From a virus: a stretch of 52,255 bases of DNA. A program made the translations under genes and the position numbers. Shown one piece after another: positions 7,301-14,204 of the stretch. The notes below the pieces were generated by a model, which was not told where the DNA came from, searched no databases, and worked only from the letters and a program-made list of their open reading frames with translations. Within the stretch, counting starts at the first letter, position 1. Each line of letters starts with the position of its first letter. Location of the stretch: IMG/VR virus record IMGVR_UViG_3300025099_000030, positions 1 through 52,255 of that record; one strand, 5' to 3'.

Positions 7301-9943
7301 TTTACACAAACTGGTGGTGGCGCTTCTACTTTTTCAGGAAATATATCTGTATCAGGTACTTCGTTTCTTGACGGCCTTGTAACAATAGATCATAATCTAA
7401 ATATACAAGCCAGTGGAGTGCTTAAAATGAGTGGCACTGAAGTTATATCAGCAGCAAGACATATTAGCGCAACAACAGGAAGTTTTTCAGGTAATATTAG
7501 TACATCGGGTGTTGTTCTCTTTAATGACAATCAAGGTATTAATTTTGGCAATAGCAATGCAAAAATTTACGGTTCAAGTGCTGATGGTATAAAGTTTAAT
7601 GGTAGCGGGTCTGAAAAGATGCGTTTAACTCAAGCGGGCAATTTAGGAATAGGGACTACGAGTCCTACGAGTAAACTTAGTATAGAAGGTAATATAACAT
7701 CCTCGGGCCATAGGTCAATAAAACATAGTGATGTTGCTCAGGACATAGTGGTTAAAGTCGTAACTAAAACTGTAGCTCATCCAGAATATGGAAATGGGAG
7801 CTCTTCAGGCTATACTATAGATGCGATTGAGGGGGCATATTTAGAATTTACACCTGGTAATACATATAAGTTTGATCAATCAGATAGTTCTAATGCTAAT
7901 CATCCTCTTAGATTTTATGAAGATGCTGCTAAAACAACAGCCTATACAACAGGCGTAACTACAAGTGGTACTCCTGGAAGCTCAGGTGCATATACACAAA
8001 TTATACCTACAACCTCCACACCCCCTGTATTGTTTTATCAGTGCAGTGCTCACGCACTTATGGGCAGCTATGTTAAATTTGGTACAGGTACTGTTGGTGA
8101 TACATATTCTATAGATGTTACACAAGACGGTAATAATGTAGATTTAAAATTAGATGCCGCAAGTGGTGCAGACTCTACTGTACAGCTTACAGCAGGCTCT
8201 AATATAACACTTACGAGAAACGATGCGCAACAAGTTACTATTGCAGCTTCTGGGGGCGGTGTAACAATACAAGAAGAAGGTAGTTCGCTTTCTACAGCGG
8301 CTACAACTCTAAACTTTACGGGGAGTGCTGTTACAGCTTCTGGGAATGGTGCTGTTAAAACTATTAATGTAACAGGTAGTGGTAGTAGCGGGAGTACTGT
8401 TACTATAGAAAAAAATGTATATACGGGAGATGGTTCAGATCTTACATTTGATACAACAACAGCCATTGTTAATGAAAACAACGTACAGGTATATATCGAC
8501 GGTGTTTACCAATCTAAAGATACCTACACAACCAGCGGCAGCACTGTAACCTTTGGGTCAGGTAATGCTCCTGCAAACGGAACATCTGTAGAGCTGATAC
8601 ACATGGTTTCTGTAGATGCAGTAATTGCAAGAGATAGTTTTACTGGCAACGGCTCGACTACAGCATATGTGCTTTCTAAAGGTATTTCAAACGAAAACGC
8701 TACGCAAGTATATTTAGATGGTGTTTACCAAAGTAAAAATAACTATTCAACTTCTGGCAGTACATTAACGTTCTCCACCGCACCACCGAACGGTACTGCT
8801 ATAGAGGTTGTTCATATAAAAGCAAGTGTAGATTCAAGTACGCAGTGGCAATCTTCTATTAAAACAGCAGATTTTACTGCTTCAGCCGGGGAAGGATATT
8901 TTGTTAACACAACGTCAGGAGGAGTTACTGTAACTTTGCCTTCTAGCCCAGCACTAGGAGATACAGTTACAATTTCAGATTACGGTGGTAGCTCAGCAAC
9001 TAATAATATAGTGTTTACTTCTTCTAATAATATACAAGGAGCGTCGGCTAATAAAATATTAAATAAAAATAATAGTTCAGTAGAGCTTGTTTATTCTGAT
9101 TCAACAAAAGGGTGGGTTACTGCTTCAGACTCAAATGATGCGCTGTCCGCTATTCCTTTAACAGTTCACTATTTAGTTGTAGCAGGTGGAGGCGGAACTT
9201 CAACCGATAGTCCAGGTGGTGGCGGGGCCGGGGGTCTTAGGACGTCATGGGCAGGAGGATCGGGCGGTGGCGGTGCTTCCGAATCTCCCTTGTCTTTATC
9301 AGTTGCTACAAATTATTCAGTAGCTGTAGGAGGCGGTGGTGGTGCGGCAGCAAATGGAACAAATTCTACTTTTTCTACAATTACTTCTATAGGTGGTGGA
9401 AAAGGTGGTGGTGCAACAGCTGGAAGTTATCCGGGATCTGTAGGAGGTTCTGGAGGTGGTGGAGCTGGGGGCTCTTATGGTGCCGCTGGAGGAGCTGGAA
9501 CAGCTAACCAAGGATTTGCAGGAGGTACATCAGGAGCTGCTGGTTCTGGTGCAACCTATCCCGGTGGTGGTGGTGGTGGTGCTAGTGCTGTTGGTGCTAG
9601 TGCGTCCAATGGAGGGCCCGGTGGTAATGGTGGGGCAGGAAAATCTGTTTCTATAACAGGAAGTGCAGTAACATATGCTGGTGGTGGTGGTGGAACATCT
9701 GCATCAGTTCAAGGTTCAGGTGGCGCTGGCGGTGGTGGAGCTGGTGGGTCTGGGGCTAATAATGGTACCAATAATACTGGTGGTGGAGGTGGTGGTACTT
9801 CCGCATCAGGTGGTAGCGGGGTAGTAATACTTAGATATCCAAATGCCTTTACAATAAGTGGTTTGTCAGGAACAACAACTACGTCTGGAACTGATAAAAT
9901 AACAACATTTACAACCGGTTCAGGAAATATACAATTTAACTAA
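4346..9943 (+). CDS. Giant modular tail fibre / adhesin
   Basis: The 1865-residue protein has a phage fibre architecture. Residues 1-200 form an N-terminal region (MARISQYDQDGTLNKLDKVL) likely to attach to the tail. Coiled-coil-like fibre segments follow (SAERTSLNNF, LTKLNGIAAQAEVN). Residues about 482-1110 hold eight spaced copies of a GIGTTSP-type motif, most preceded by ERMRI. Residues about 1130-1250 form a cupredoxin-like segment with H1186, C1233, H1236 and M1239. About 1350-1495 contains two copies of a QVYLDGVYQSK beta module. The last 250 residues are polyglycine-rich, like adhesin tips in other phages. There is no signal peptide. It likely recognises the host surface. The gene follows the chaperonin operon directly, so it is a plausible folding client. 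Confidence 0.88.
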   Translation: MARISQYDQDGTLNKLDKVLGTDSTTGATKNYSIESMIGLVNSDDLVDVFDGVSYAFKDYAAGSTTPKGIINLNAGAASNAAFSAINQIYISVLDKQGNSIANYLDDTLNGQIRIVQKSNIDVYGVFEVTAITNHDSAAYKKLTVTPKINNGNITVNGEYFISNFSAVFDQDFSDDSVTEFGDVTNAGSGQIITSAERTSLNNFTANGLLHADVVNTVTSTATNVPLSAAQGKVLKDLIDTINALLTSDNTDLDSLQEVVDFIEANKSTLDSLSISNIAGLQAALDAKQATETGKGLSANDFTAALLTKLNGIAAQAEVNVNANWNETNSNSDAFIQNKPTDLTTLSAHGVTELSDITSAGSGSIISSAERTKLTGIETSADVTDTTNVTAAGALMDSEVTNLSQVKAFDTTDYATAAQGAKADSAQQPPSEGAFVDGDKTKLDNTISSTGSGVANKIVIWSGASTLTQDTNLHWDTSNDRLGIGTTSPSHILTLESASSPALKIKDTTQGTTLLAFSQDANSHIGTFSNHPLVFDTNSAERMRINSSGDVGIGTDSPQAKLDVVVSDVSVSPNGNSSAVFRRNGDNYISLLSSTAGEGGVLFGNSGDAADGWLAYKNGSGNQYITIGTANSEKMRIDSAGKVGIGHSVLYHKFSVNGNIDIRGGNGSFLTFNNGDAKIIANNNGAGRDLSFETYNGSSSAERMRITAGGEVGIGTTSPDAKLDIQGDGADFFLQSADFKIARIQPRGTGANLDKGLFSLFDGSAENVRIDTEGNSWLNGGNVGIGHTSPTAPLDVRRSDASGRVAEFHNNVGYGINIDVESDGGVNTIGTATNQALAFVTNGGSNERMRIDVAGNVGIGTSSPTSVGGGAKLTVLQGADGNIVFARGGSTRQVQLGTTSTTGYINADNASGGLTFNVNTTERMRLNTSGNLGIGTSSPSEKLTVSGNGNFTGKLAVGSTASHSTYEFYNQDRAYFNGAVIVDDTFTQTGGGASTFSGNISVSGTSFLDGLVTIDHNLNIQASGVLKMSGTEVISAARHISATTGSFSGNISTSGVVLFNDNQGINFGNSNAKIYGSSADGIKFNGSGSEKMRLTQAGNLGIGTTSPTSKLSIEGNITSSGHRSIKHSDVAQDIVVKVVTKTVAHPEYGNGSSSGYTIDAIEGAYLEFTPGNTYKFDQSDSSNANHPLRFYEDAAKTTAYTTGVTTSGTPGSSGAYTQIIPTTSTPPVLFYQCSAHALMGSYVKFGTGTVGDTYSIDVTQDGNNVDLKLDAASGADSTVQLTAGSNITLTRNDAQQVTIAASGGGVTIQEEGSSLSTAATTLNFTGSAVTASGNGAVKTINVTGSGSSGSTVTIEKNVYTGDGSDLTFDTTTAIVNENNVQVYIDGVYQSKDTYTTSGSTVTFGSGNAPANGTSVELIHMVSVDAVIARDSFTGNGSTTAYVLSKGISNENATQVYLDGVYQSKNNYSTSGSTLTFSTAPPNGTAIEVVHIKASVDSSTQWQSSIKTADFTASAGEGYFVNTTSGGVTVTLPSSPALGDTVTISDYGGSSATNNIVFTSSNNIQGASANKILNKNNSSVELVYSDSTKGWVTASDSNDALSAIPLTVHYLVVAGGGGTSTDSPGGGGAGGLRTSWAGGSGGGGASESPLSLSVATNYSVAVGGGGGAAANGTNSTFSTITSIGGGKGGGATAGSYPGSVGGSGGGGAGGSYGAAGGAGTANQGFAGGTSGAAGSGATYPGGGGGGASAVGASASNGGPGGNGGAGKSVSITGSAVTYAGGGGGTSASVQGSGGAGGGGAGGSGANNGTNNTGGGGGGTSASGGSGVVILRYPNAFTISGLSGTTTTSGTDKITTFTTGSGNIQFN
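5792..7666 (+). repeat. Array of GIGTTSP/ERMRI repeats within the tail fibre
   Basis: Eight imperfect copies start near 5792, 6000, 6275, 6482, 6693, 6916, 7142 and 7646. Each encodes GIGTTSP or a variant (GIGTDSP, GIGHTSP, GIGTSSP); the third is degenerate (GIGHSV). Most are preceded by an ERMRI or EKMRI segment. Spacing varies from about 200 to 500 bases. Such units are typical of fibre shafts in aquatic phages and are good substrates for recombination that changes fibre length. Confidence 0.85.
8395..8830 (+). repeat. Two tandem beta modules in the tail fibre
   Basis: Two consecutive units of about 210-220 bases encode similar modules. Each has a TGDGSD or TGNGST start, a QVYIDGVYQSK or QVYLDGVYQSK core, then YTTSGSTVTF or YSTSGSTLTF, and a NGT(S/A)(V/I)E(L/V)(I/V)H(M/I) end. 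They lie between the cupredoxin-like segment and the glycine-rich tip. Similar modules are known from cyanophage fibres. Confidence 0.8.
9172..9835 (+). repeat. Glycine-rich low-complexity adhesin tip region
   Basis: This stretch is dominated by GGT, GGA and GGC codons and encodes runs such as GGGGGGTSASGGSG. It begins after HYLVVAGGGG and ends before VVILRYPN. That frame (YLVVAGGGG ... VILRY) is typical of glycine-rich phage adhesin tips, where polyglycine helices form a sandwich and loops between them contact the receptor. Confidence 0.8.
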
Positions 9944-9946
9944 AAT

Positions 9947-10318
9947 ATGGCACATTACGCTTTTTTAAATATGCAAAACGTTGTTACCGAAGTAATAACA
10001 GGTAAAGATGAAACAGAAGGCCCCACAAATTGGGAAATACATTATGGTAATCTACGTGAACAAATTTGTAAAAGAACATCTTATAATACAAGTGCGGGAG
10101 AGCATAGACGGGGTGGTATACCATTTAGAAAAAACTATGCGGGCATCGGTTATACTTATGATGTTGCAAAAGATGCTTTTATACCTCCCCAGCCTTTTGC
10201 TAGTTGGACATTAAATAAAGATAAGTGTATATGGGATGCCCCAGTGGAGTATCCATCAGATAGCAAACTATATAAATGGAATGAAGACACCATATCTTGG
10301 GACGAAATAACAAAATAA
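9947..10318 (+). CDS. Conserved fibre-region protein (RKNYAGIGYTYD type)
   Basis: The 123-residue product starts MAHYAFLNMQNVVTEVITG and contains GIPFRKNYAGIGYTYDVAKD, followed by AFIPPQPFASWTLNKDKCIWDAPV and a final WNEDTISWDEI. This pattern is widespread in marine cyano- and heterotroph phages, where the gene lies beside tail fibres. The beta-rich sequence with many aromatics suggests a virion surface or fibre accessory protein. Its function is not established. It begins four bases after the fibre stop. Confidence 0.75.
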   Translation: MAHYAFLNMQNVVTEVITGKDETEGPTNWEIHYGNLREQICKRTSYNTSAGEHRRGGIPFRKNYAGIGYTYDVAKDAFIPPQPFASWTLNKDKCIWDAPVEYPSDSKLYKWNEDTISWDEITK

Positions 10319-10331
10319 AATATCATAAAAA

Positions 10332-10712
10332 ATGGCTCTAACAAAAGTAACACATGCTGTATTAGAGAACAGATACACAGCAAAAGCAACGAGCACCGCA
10401 ACCGGTAGCCAGAATTTGGATGCATCAACAGCAACAACTTTTATGCTCACAGGCAACGTTGCAACTGCAACGCTTACTATTCAAAATATGAAATTGGGTC
10501 AAGTAATTGATATTGTTCTTTCTGGCACCTTAAGTAGTGCGGTAATTACTCTTGCTACTAATTTTTCAAGTGCTACAATTAGTAAAGTAGGGAGTACATC
10601 ATTAGACCAATCCGCAACAAATTTCATTCAAGTGGTTTGTGTTGATGATACTGATAATGCAGCAATATTACTATATTCAATTAACACGTACGCGACAGAT
10701 ACAACTCCTTAA
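10332..10712 (+). CDS. Small beta-rich fibre accessory protein
   Basis: The 126-residue product is rich in threonine, serine and alanine, with alternating hydrophobic patterns (TATLTIQNMKLGQVIDIVLS, AVITLATNFSSATISK) typical of beta-structured fibre or surface proteins. There is no signal peptide despite the beta-rich makeup. An A-rich leader precedes the ATG, and the next gene starts two bases after its stop. I do not recognise a family; the assignment to the fibre module rests on composition and position. Confidence 0.6.
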   Translation: MALTKVTHAVLENRYTAKATSTATGSQNLDASTATTFMLTGNVATATLTIQNMKLGQVIDIVLSGTLSSAVITLATNFSSATISKVGSTSLDQSATNFIQVVCVDDTDNAAILLYSINTYATDTTP

Positions 10713-10714
10713 TT

Positions 10715-11200
10715 ATGAAAGCAAGAGAACACAACGGAAATATTACAACCTACAATAGCTTACCCGAAACTTGGAATGGCTCAGATGGTCACATAATGAA
10801 TTTTAGAAATGCATCAACGGAGGTTGTTGAGGCGGAGGGTTTTTTTGATGTTCAAAATCCCGATGGTTATGATGGCAGGATTCACGATTTAACTGACTTA
10901 ACTTTTGATTCTGAAGATAATGTTTTTGTTTACTCCAAGGAGGATAAAACTTGGTCTGAAACTTTAGCGGAATTAAAAGCGAGTAAAATTACATCTTTGA
11001 AATCAATATACAATTCAGAACTTTCAAAAACTGATTGGATCATTGTAAGGGATTCAGAACTTGGCAACACAACCGAACAATCTGTAAAGGATTCAAGGGC
11101 GGCATTAAGAACTGAATGTGCAACTAAAGAAGCTGAAATAAATGCCCTAACCTCAAAAGCAAACGTAATTACTTACCAACTACCTAATTTAAATGTATGA
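10715..11200 (+). CDS. Tail-fibre assembly-like protein
   Basis: The 161-residue product has an N-terminal half with LPETWNGSDG and VVEAEGFFDVQNPDGYD, then a C-terminal helical part containing LSKTDWIIVRDSELGN and VKDSRAALRTECATKEAEI. The TDW...RD.E.G...R..LR pattern is characteristic of small phage proteins found next to fibres, often annotated as tail fibre assembly or chaperone proteins. It sits between fibre genes and overlaps the next start by 4 bases. The role as fibre chaperone is inferred. Confidence 0.65.
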   Translation: MKAREHNGNITTYNSLPETWNGSDGHIMNFRNASTEVVEAEGFFDVQNPDGYDGRIHDLTDLTFDSEDNVFVYSKEDKTWSETLAELKASKITSLKSIYNSELSKTDWIIVRDSELGNTTEQSVKDSRAALRTECATKEAEINALTSKANVITYQLPNLNV

Positions 11201-12240
11201 GTTTAGGCAGAAGATTAATTTCAACAGGAGCACCTGAAGTATCGCTTTTTAAAACTATACTATACGCAGGGGATAATAGCACATCAAATGTTCAAACAGG
11301 GGTAGGATTTCAACCTGATTTAGTGTGGGTTAAACAAAGAACTGATGGTTCTGACCACGTTTTGTTTGATGTTGTTAGAGGCGCAGGTGCAGGTAAGAGT
11401 TTAAGTGCAAATGCTACATATTCCGAAGGCCTATATGATGCAGGATATGGTTTTGTAAAATCTTTTGATGCAAATGGATTTACAGTATCAGCAGGAACTT
11501 CAAGTCCTAATTCTGCAGCGTACACAAACAAATCAGGTGATAATTATGTGGCTTGGAATTTTAAGGCAGGTGGTTCTGTTTCAGCAGGAAACAATACAGT
11601 TGGCGATATAACAAGTACAGTTAGTGCCAACCAAGATGGTGGTTTTTCAATAGTACGTTACACTGGGACATCAGGTTATACAGACACAGTAGGACACGGT
11701 CTTTTATCACCACCTGAAATTATTATACAAAAAAACATTAATCAACCCGGAGGTGCGGTAGGTTGGTATGTACATACAAATTTGATTGATGGAAGTAATG
11801 ATTATTTAGTTTTAAATTCAACTGCGGCAAAAGGTGACAATTCACATAATTTTGCATTTAACTCCACAACTTTTACAGATTGGGGTTGGTCCGGTTACGA
11901 TATGATAAACTACTGTTTCCATTCTGTGAGTGGAGTGAGTAAGATGGGCAAATATACCGGGGCAACATCGGGAGTGACTGAAAATGTAGGTTTTGCGCCA
12001 TCTATGGTAATGATAAAAAACGCTACGCAAAGTGACTATTGGGGAATATTTGATAATAAAAGACCGAGCGGAACAGGTAACAGGAGTTATTTGTATCCAA
12101 ATTCAGCCGATGATGAAGATGTTTATAGTGGGAGTTTGTCTGGGGTAACTTTAACCACAACAGGATTTGCCATAAACAATACAAATAGTCATATGGTTAA
12201 TCAAAATGGAGAAACCTATTTATATATGGCATTTAAATAA
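11197..12240 (+). CDS. Receptor-binding-like tail protein (DUF7483-like)
   Basis: The 347-residue protein consists of repeated beta motifs: VQTGVGFQPDLVWVKQRTDG with HVLFDVVRGAGAGKSL, then GDNYVAWNFKAGG, and a second half with ENVGFAPSMVMIKNATQSDY and YLYMAFK. Proteins with GFQPDLVWVK and YVAWNF motifs occur at the end of fibre gene clusters in many marine phages and are thought to be fibre or spike components. The name DUF7483 is from memory. The two halves look like diverged copies of one module, followed by the lysis cassette. Confidence 0.75.
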   Translation: MSLGRRLISTGAPEVSLFKTILYAGDNSTSNVQTGVGFQPDLVWVKQRTDGSDHVLFDVVRGAGAGKSLSANATYSEGLYDAGYGFVKSFDANGFTVSAGTSSPNSAAYTNKSGDNYVAWNFKAGGSVSAGNNTVGDITSTVSANQDGGFSIVRYTGTSGYTDTVGHGLLSPPEIIIQKNINQPGGAVGWYVHTNLIDGSNDYLVLNSTAAKGDNSHNFAFNSTTFTDWGWSGYDMINYCFHSVSGVSKMGKYTGATSGVTENVGFAPSMVMIKNATQSDYWGIFDNKRPSGTGNRSYLYPNSADDEDVYSGSLSGVTLTTTGFAINNTNSHMVNQNGETYLYMAFK

Positions 12241-12248
12241 AATTAAAT

Positions 12249-12662
12249 ATGGCTAAAAAACGTTTTAAAGATACCGGCGTTGGGAAATTCTTATTAGAAA
12301 AAATTCCTAACGTCGTTGGCGCGATTGCGGGTGATACACCAGTTGGTTCAGTAATACAAGCTATTATTGGAGGATCTGATATGTCAGAGGCCGATAAAAA
12401 AATTGCACTTAAAAAATTAGATATTGAAAGAGCAGAAATAGACGGCACGACTAAGCGCTGGGTTGCAGATGCAACTTCGGGTTCTTGGCTTGCTGCTAAT
12501 GTTCGGCCTTTAACTTTAGTATTTCTTACCGTCAGCTATGTAGCTGGATGGTATATGGGGTATCCACTAGATTCAATTACAGGGTTACTTACTATTGTTA
12601 TTGGCGGTTATTTCGGCTCGCGAGGTGTAGAAAAAGTATTTGGGAACAGTAAACACAAATAA
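12249..12662 (+). CDS. Holin-like membrane protein (GTA-holin/3TM type)
   Basis: The 137-residue product has an amphipathic N-terminal half (FLLEKIPNVVGAIAGDTPVG, then a charged helix KKIALKKLDIERAEID) and two hydrophobic segments near the C-terminus: RPLTLVFLTVSYVAGWYMGY (about 84-103) and SITGLLTIVIGGYFGSRGVE (about 107-126). The RPLTL ... GGYFG.RG.EK pattern matches the GTA-type 3TM holin family. Its place directly before an endopeptidase supports a role in making inner-membrane lesions at lysis. The stop overlaps the next ATG (TAATG). Confidence 0.8.
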   Translation: MAKKRFKDTGVGKFLLEKIPNVVGAIAGDTPVGSVIQAIIGGSDMSEADKKIALKKLDIERAEIDGTTKRWVADATSGSWLAANVRPLTLVFLTVSYVAGWYMGYPLDSITGLLTIVIGGYFGSRGVEKVFGNSKHK

Positions 12663-12820
12663 TGAATGATTTAAAGATTTACGGCATAAACGTCGGAGCG
12701 GTAGCCTTTTCGGCTATACCAAACATTAACCCCACTTTGCAGACCATAGTATTGGTTATGACAATAATATACACTGGGATGAATATTTATATAAAATTAA
12801 AAGATAGAAATAAAAAATGA
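12662..12820 (+). CDS. 52-residue membrane protein in the lysis cassette
   Basis: ATG at 12662 overlaps the holin stop, and the TGA at 12818-12820 overlaps the endolysin ATG at 12817. The product has a hydrophobic stretch from about residue 11 to 20 (VGAVAFSAIP) and a stronger one (LQTIVLVMTIIYTGMNIYI, about 26-44), followed by a charged tail KLKDRNKK. The double overlap strongly supports translation. In this position it could be an antiholin, a second holin or a membrane component of lysis control; the sequence alone cannot tell. Confidence 0.7.
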   Translation: MNDLKIYGINVGAVAFSAIPNINPTLQTIVLVMTIIYTGMNIYIKLKDRNKK

Positions 12821-13161
12821 AATACTTTGAAGAATCTGAATTTAACGGTTTTGAAATGATGGATGAAAAGCTTCTTTCAATGTTAGATAATTTAAGAGAA
12901 GCATACGGCTACCCAATTAAATTGACATCAACTTATAGAAGTCCTGACCACCCTATAGAAGCCAAGAAATCTAAACCAGGCGAGCATGCTTATGGTGCGG
13001 CTGTTGATATTGCGTGTGTGGGTGGCGAAGCAACTTTTAAATTAGTTAAAGCTGCCATTGAAGTAGGATTCACTCGTATAGGTATTTCAAGAAAAAGTAA
13101 TTTTGTACACGTGGGTATCGGCTATCCAGACGCGCCCGATACAACTATATGGACATACTAA
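12817..13161 (+). CDS. M15-family D-Ala-D-Ala carboxypeptidase-like endolysin
   Basis: The 114-residue enzyme has the peptidase M15 zinc motifs: STYRSPDHP, then GEHAYGAAVDIAC with H57 and D64, and FVHVGIG with H98. These three residues bind zinc in the family, which cleaves peptidoglycan peptide bonds; short M15_3-type proteins serve as phage endolysins. There is no signal peptide, so release depends on the holin encoded just upstream. It overlaps the preceding 52-residue membrane protein gene by 4 bases (ATGA). Confidence 0.88.
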   Translation: MKYFEESEFNGFEMMDEKLLSMLDNLREAYGYPIKLTSTYRSPDHPIEAKKSKPGEHAYGAAVDIACVGGEATFKLVKAAIEVGFTRIGISRKSNFVHVGIGYPDAPDTTIWTY

Positions 13162-13171
13162 AATAAATTAA

Positions 13172-13390
13172 ATGAAATTAATTAGAAAAATAAGCGTAGG
13201 CCAAGATTATAAAAACGAAGCTATGCATTACTCGGTAGGCCAAGAGGTTTACGGTGGGCACACGATATGTGATATTATTGAAGAAGAAGGTTCTTATCAA
13301 ATATATATTGAAAAGAAAGGATCGCAGTTGCCGTGGAAACATTTTAATAAGAATATGGCTGTGTCTATAGAATACAATTTAGATTATTAA
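13172..13390 (+). CDS. Small hypothetical protein, 72 residues
   Basis: The product begins MKLIRKISVGQDYKNEAMHY and shows alternating strands (GQEVYGGHTICDIIEEE, SYQIYIEKK), suggesting a compact beta fold. It has no export signal. The leader AAATAAATTAA directly before the ATG is typical of this genome. The next gene begins immediately after its stop. I do not recognise the family. Position between the endolysin and the second co-chaperonin suggests cotranscription with late genes. Confidence 0.6.
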   Translation: MKLIRKISVGQDYKNEAMHYSVGQEVYGGHTICDIIEEEGSYQIYIEKKGSQLPWKHFNKNMAVSIEYNLDY

Positions 13391-13978
13391 ATGAAGTCAT
13401 TATACAATTATATTATATCAACAAATGACAGATACAATAATAAAACATCTGTCGGTGGTAAAGAGCTTATATTAAATACTGAAATAACAGAAAGAGATTA
13501 CCAGTTTGTAAATCGAATTGGTATAGTAATAAGCACACCTATAAATATTAAAACCCCCATAAAGAAAGGTGATCAAGTTATAATACATCACAATGTATTT
13601 AGAAGATGGTACGATGTTAAAGGCAATGAAAGAAACTCAGGCAGTTACATAGATGAAGATAGATACTCAGTATCACCTGATCAGCTATTCGCATATAACC
13701 AAAATGGCAAATGGCATTGTTTAAATATGTATTGTTTTGTAGAACCTTTAGAAAACGAAAACATATGGAGCACCGAGAGCGAACAAAAACTTTTAGGAGT
13801 GCTTACATATACTAACGACTATTTAAGCTCGTTAGGATTGTCCTGTGGGGATATTGTGGGCTTTACGCCAGAATCTGAGTATGAATTTAACATAGATGAT
13901 AAAAAATTATATAGAATTTTATCAACGGAAATAACTATCAACTATGGACATAAAAAAGAAACGCAAACTTATTCTTGA
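13391..13978 (+). CDS. Second co-chaperonin-like protein with 1.5 GroES folds
   Basis: The 195-residue product can be read as two GroES-like parts. Residues 1-101 show an N-terminal strand (SLYNYIIST), a mobile-loop-like NKTSVGGKELILN (17-29), a strand NRIGIVISTP, the signature KKGDQVIIHHN (58-68), and a closing SPDQLFAY. Residues 130-186 repeat the second half: LLGVLTYTND, SCGDIVGFTP (151-160), KKLYRILSTEITI. The GD.V segment and the closing strand match the KVGDIVIF ... ESDILAIV pattern of GroES. The second part lacks its own mobile loop. The insert RRWYDVKGNERNSGSYIDE could be an enlarged loop, as in phage T4 gp31. It probably acts with GroEL in head assembly, as it lies just upstream of the packaging and capsid genes. 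The fold assignment is by eye. Confidence 0.65.
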   Translation: MKSLYNYIISTNDRYNNKTSVGGKELILNTEITERDYQFVNRIGIVISTPINIKTPIKKGDQVIIHHNVFRRWYDVKGNERNSGSYIDEDRYSVSPDQLFAYNQNGKWHCLNMYCFVEPLENENIWSTESEQKLLGVLTYTNDYLSSLGLSCGDIVGFTPESEYEFNIDDKKLYRILSTEITINYGHKKETQTYS

Positions 13979-14204
13979 TGCTGCTGAAAATTCAATTGAT
14001 GAATTAATAAAAGTGATGAATAAGAGAATGGATCCAGACGAGCTAGATCCTGAAAAAGTAAAAATATCAGCCTCAGCTTACAGGCTTGCAATGGAAGATG
14101 CTATTGCCCTTTTACAAAGAGTAGAAGAAATAAATGAAATGATGAACGAATCACCTAAGACTGCTAAAGATAGTTTTTATGGTGTAGAAAATAGAGTTAA
14201 GTAA
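13944..14204 (+). CDS. Putative small terminase subunit
   Basis: The 86-residue protein is helical and charged: KKRKLILDAAENSIDELIKV, PEKVKISASAYRLAMEDAIA, LLQRVEEINEMM. It overlaps the preceding gene by 35 bases and its stop overlaps the TerL start (TAATG). The position immediately before the large terminase and the helical makeup fit a small terminase, which binds DNA and recruits TerL. No helix-turn-helix is obvious, so the call rests mainly on gene order. Confidence 0.55.
   Translation: MDIKKKRKLILDAAENSIDELIKVMNKRMDPDELDPEKVKISASAYRLAMEDAIALLQRVEEINEMMNESPKTAKDSFYGVENRVK

Noticed and set aside
9247-9656. Tryptophan- or valine-rich open frames on both strands within the glycine-rich region
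   Set aside because: They are out-of-frame readings of the GGT/GGA repeats in the tail fibre gene, have biased composition and no leader, and lie wholly inside the fibre coding sequence.
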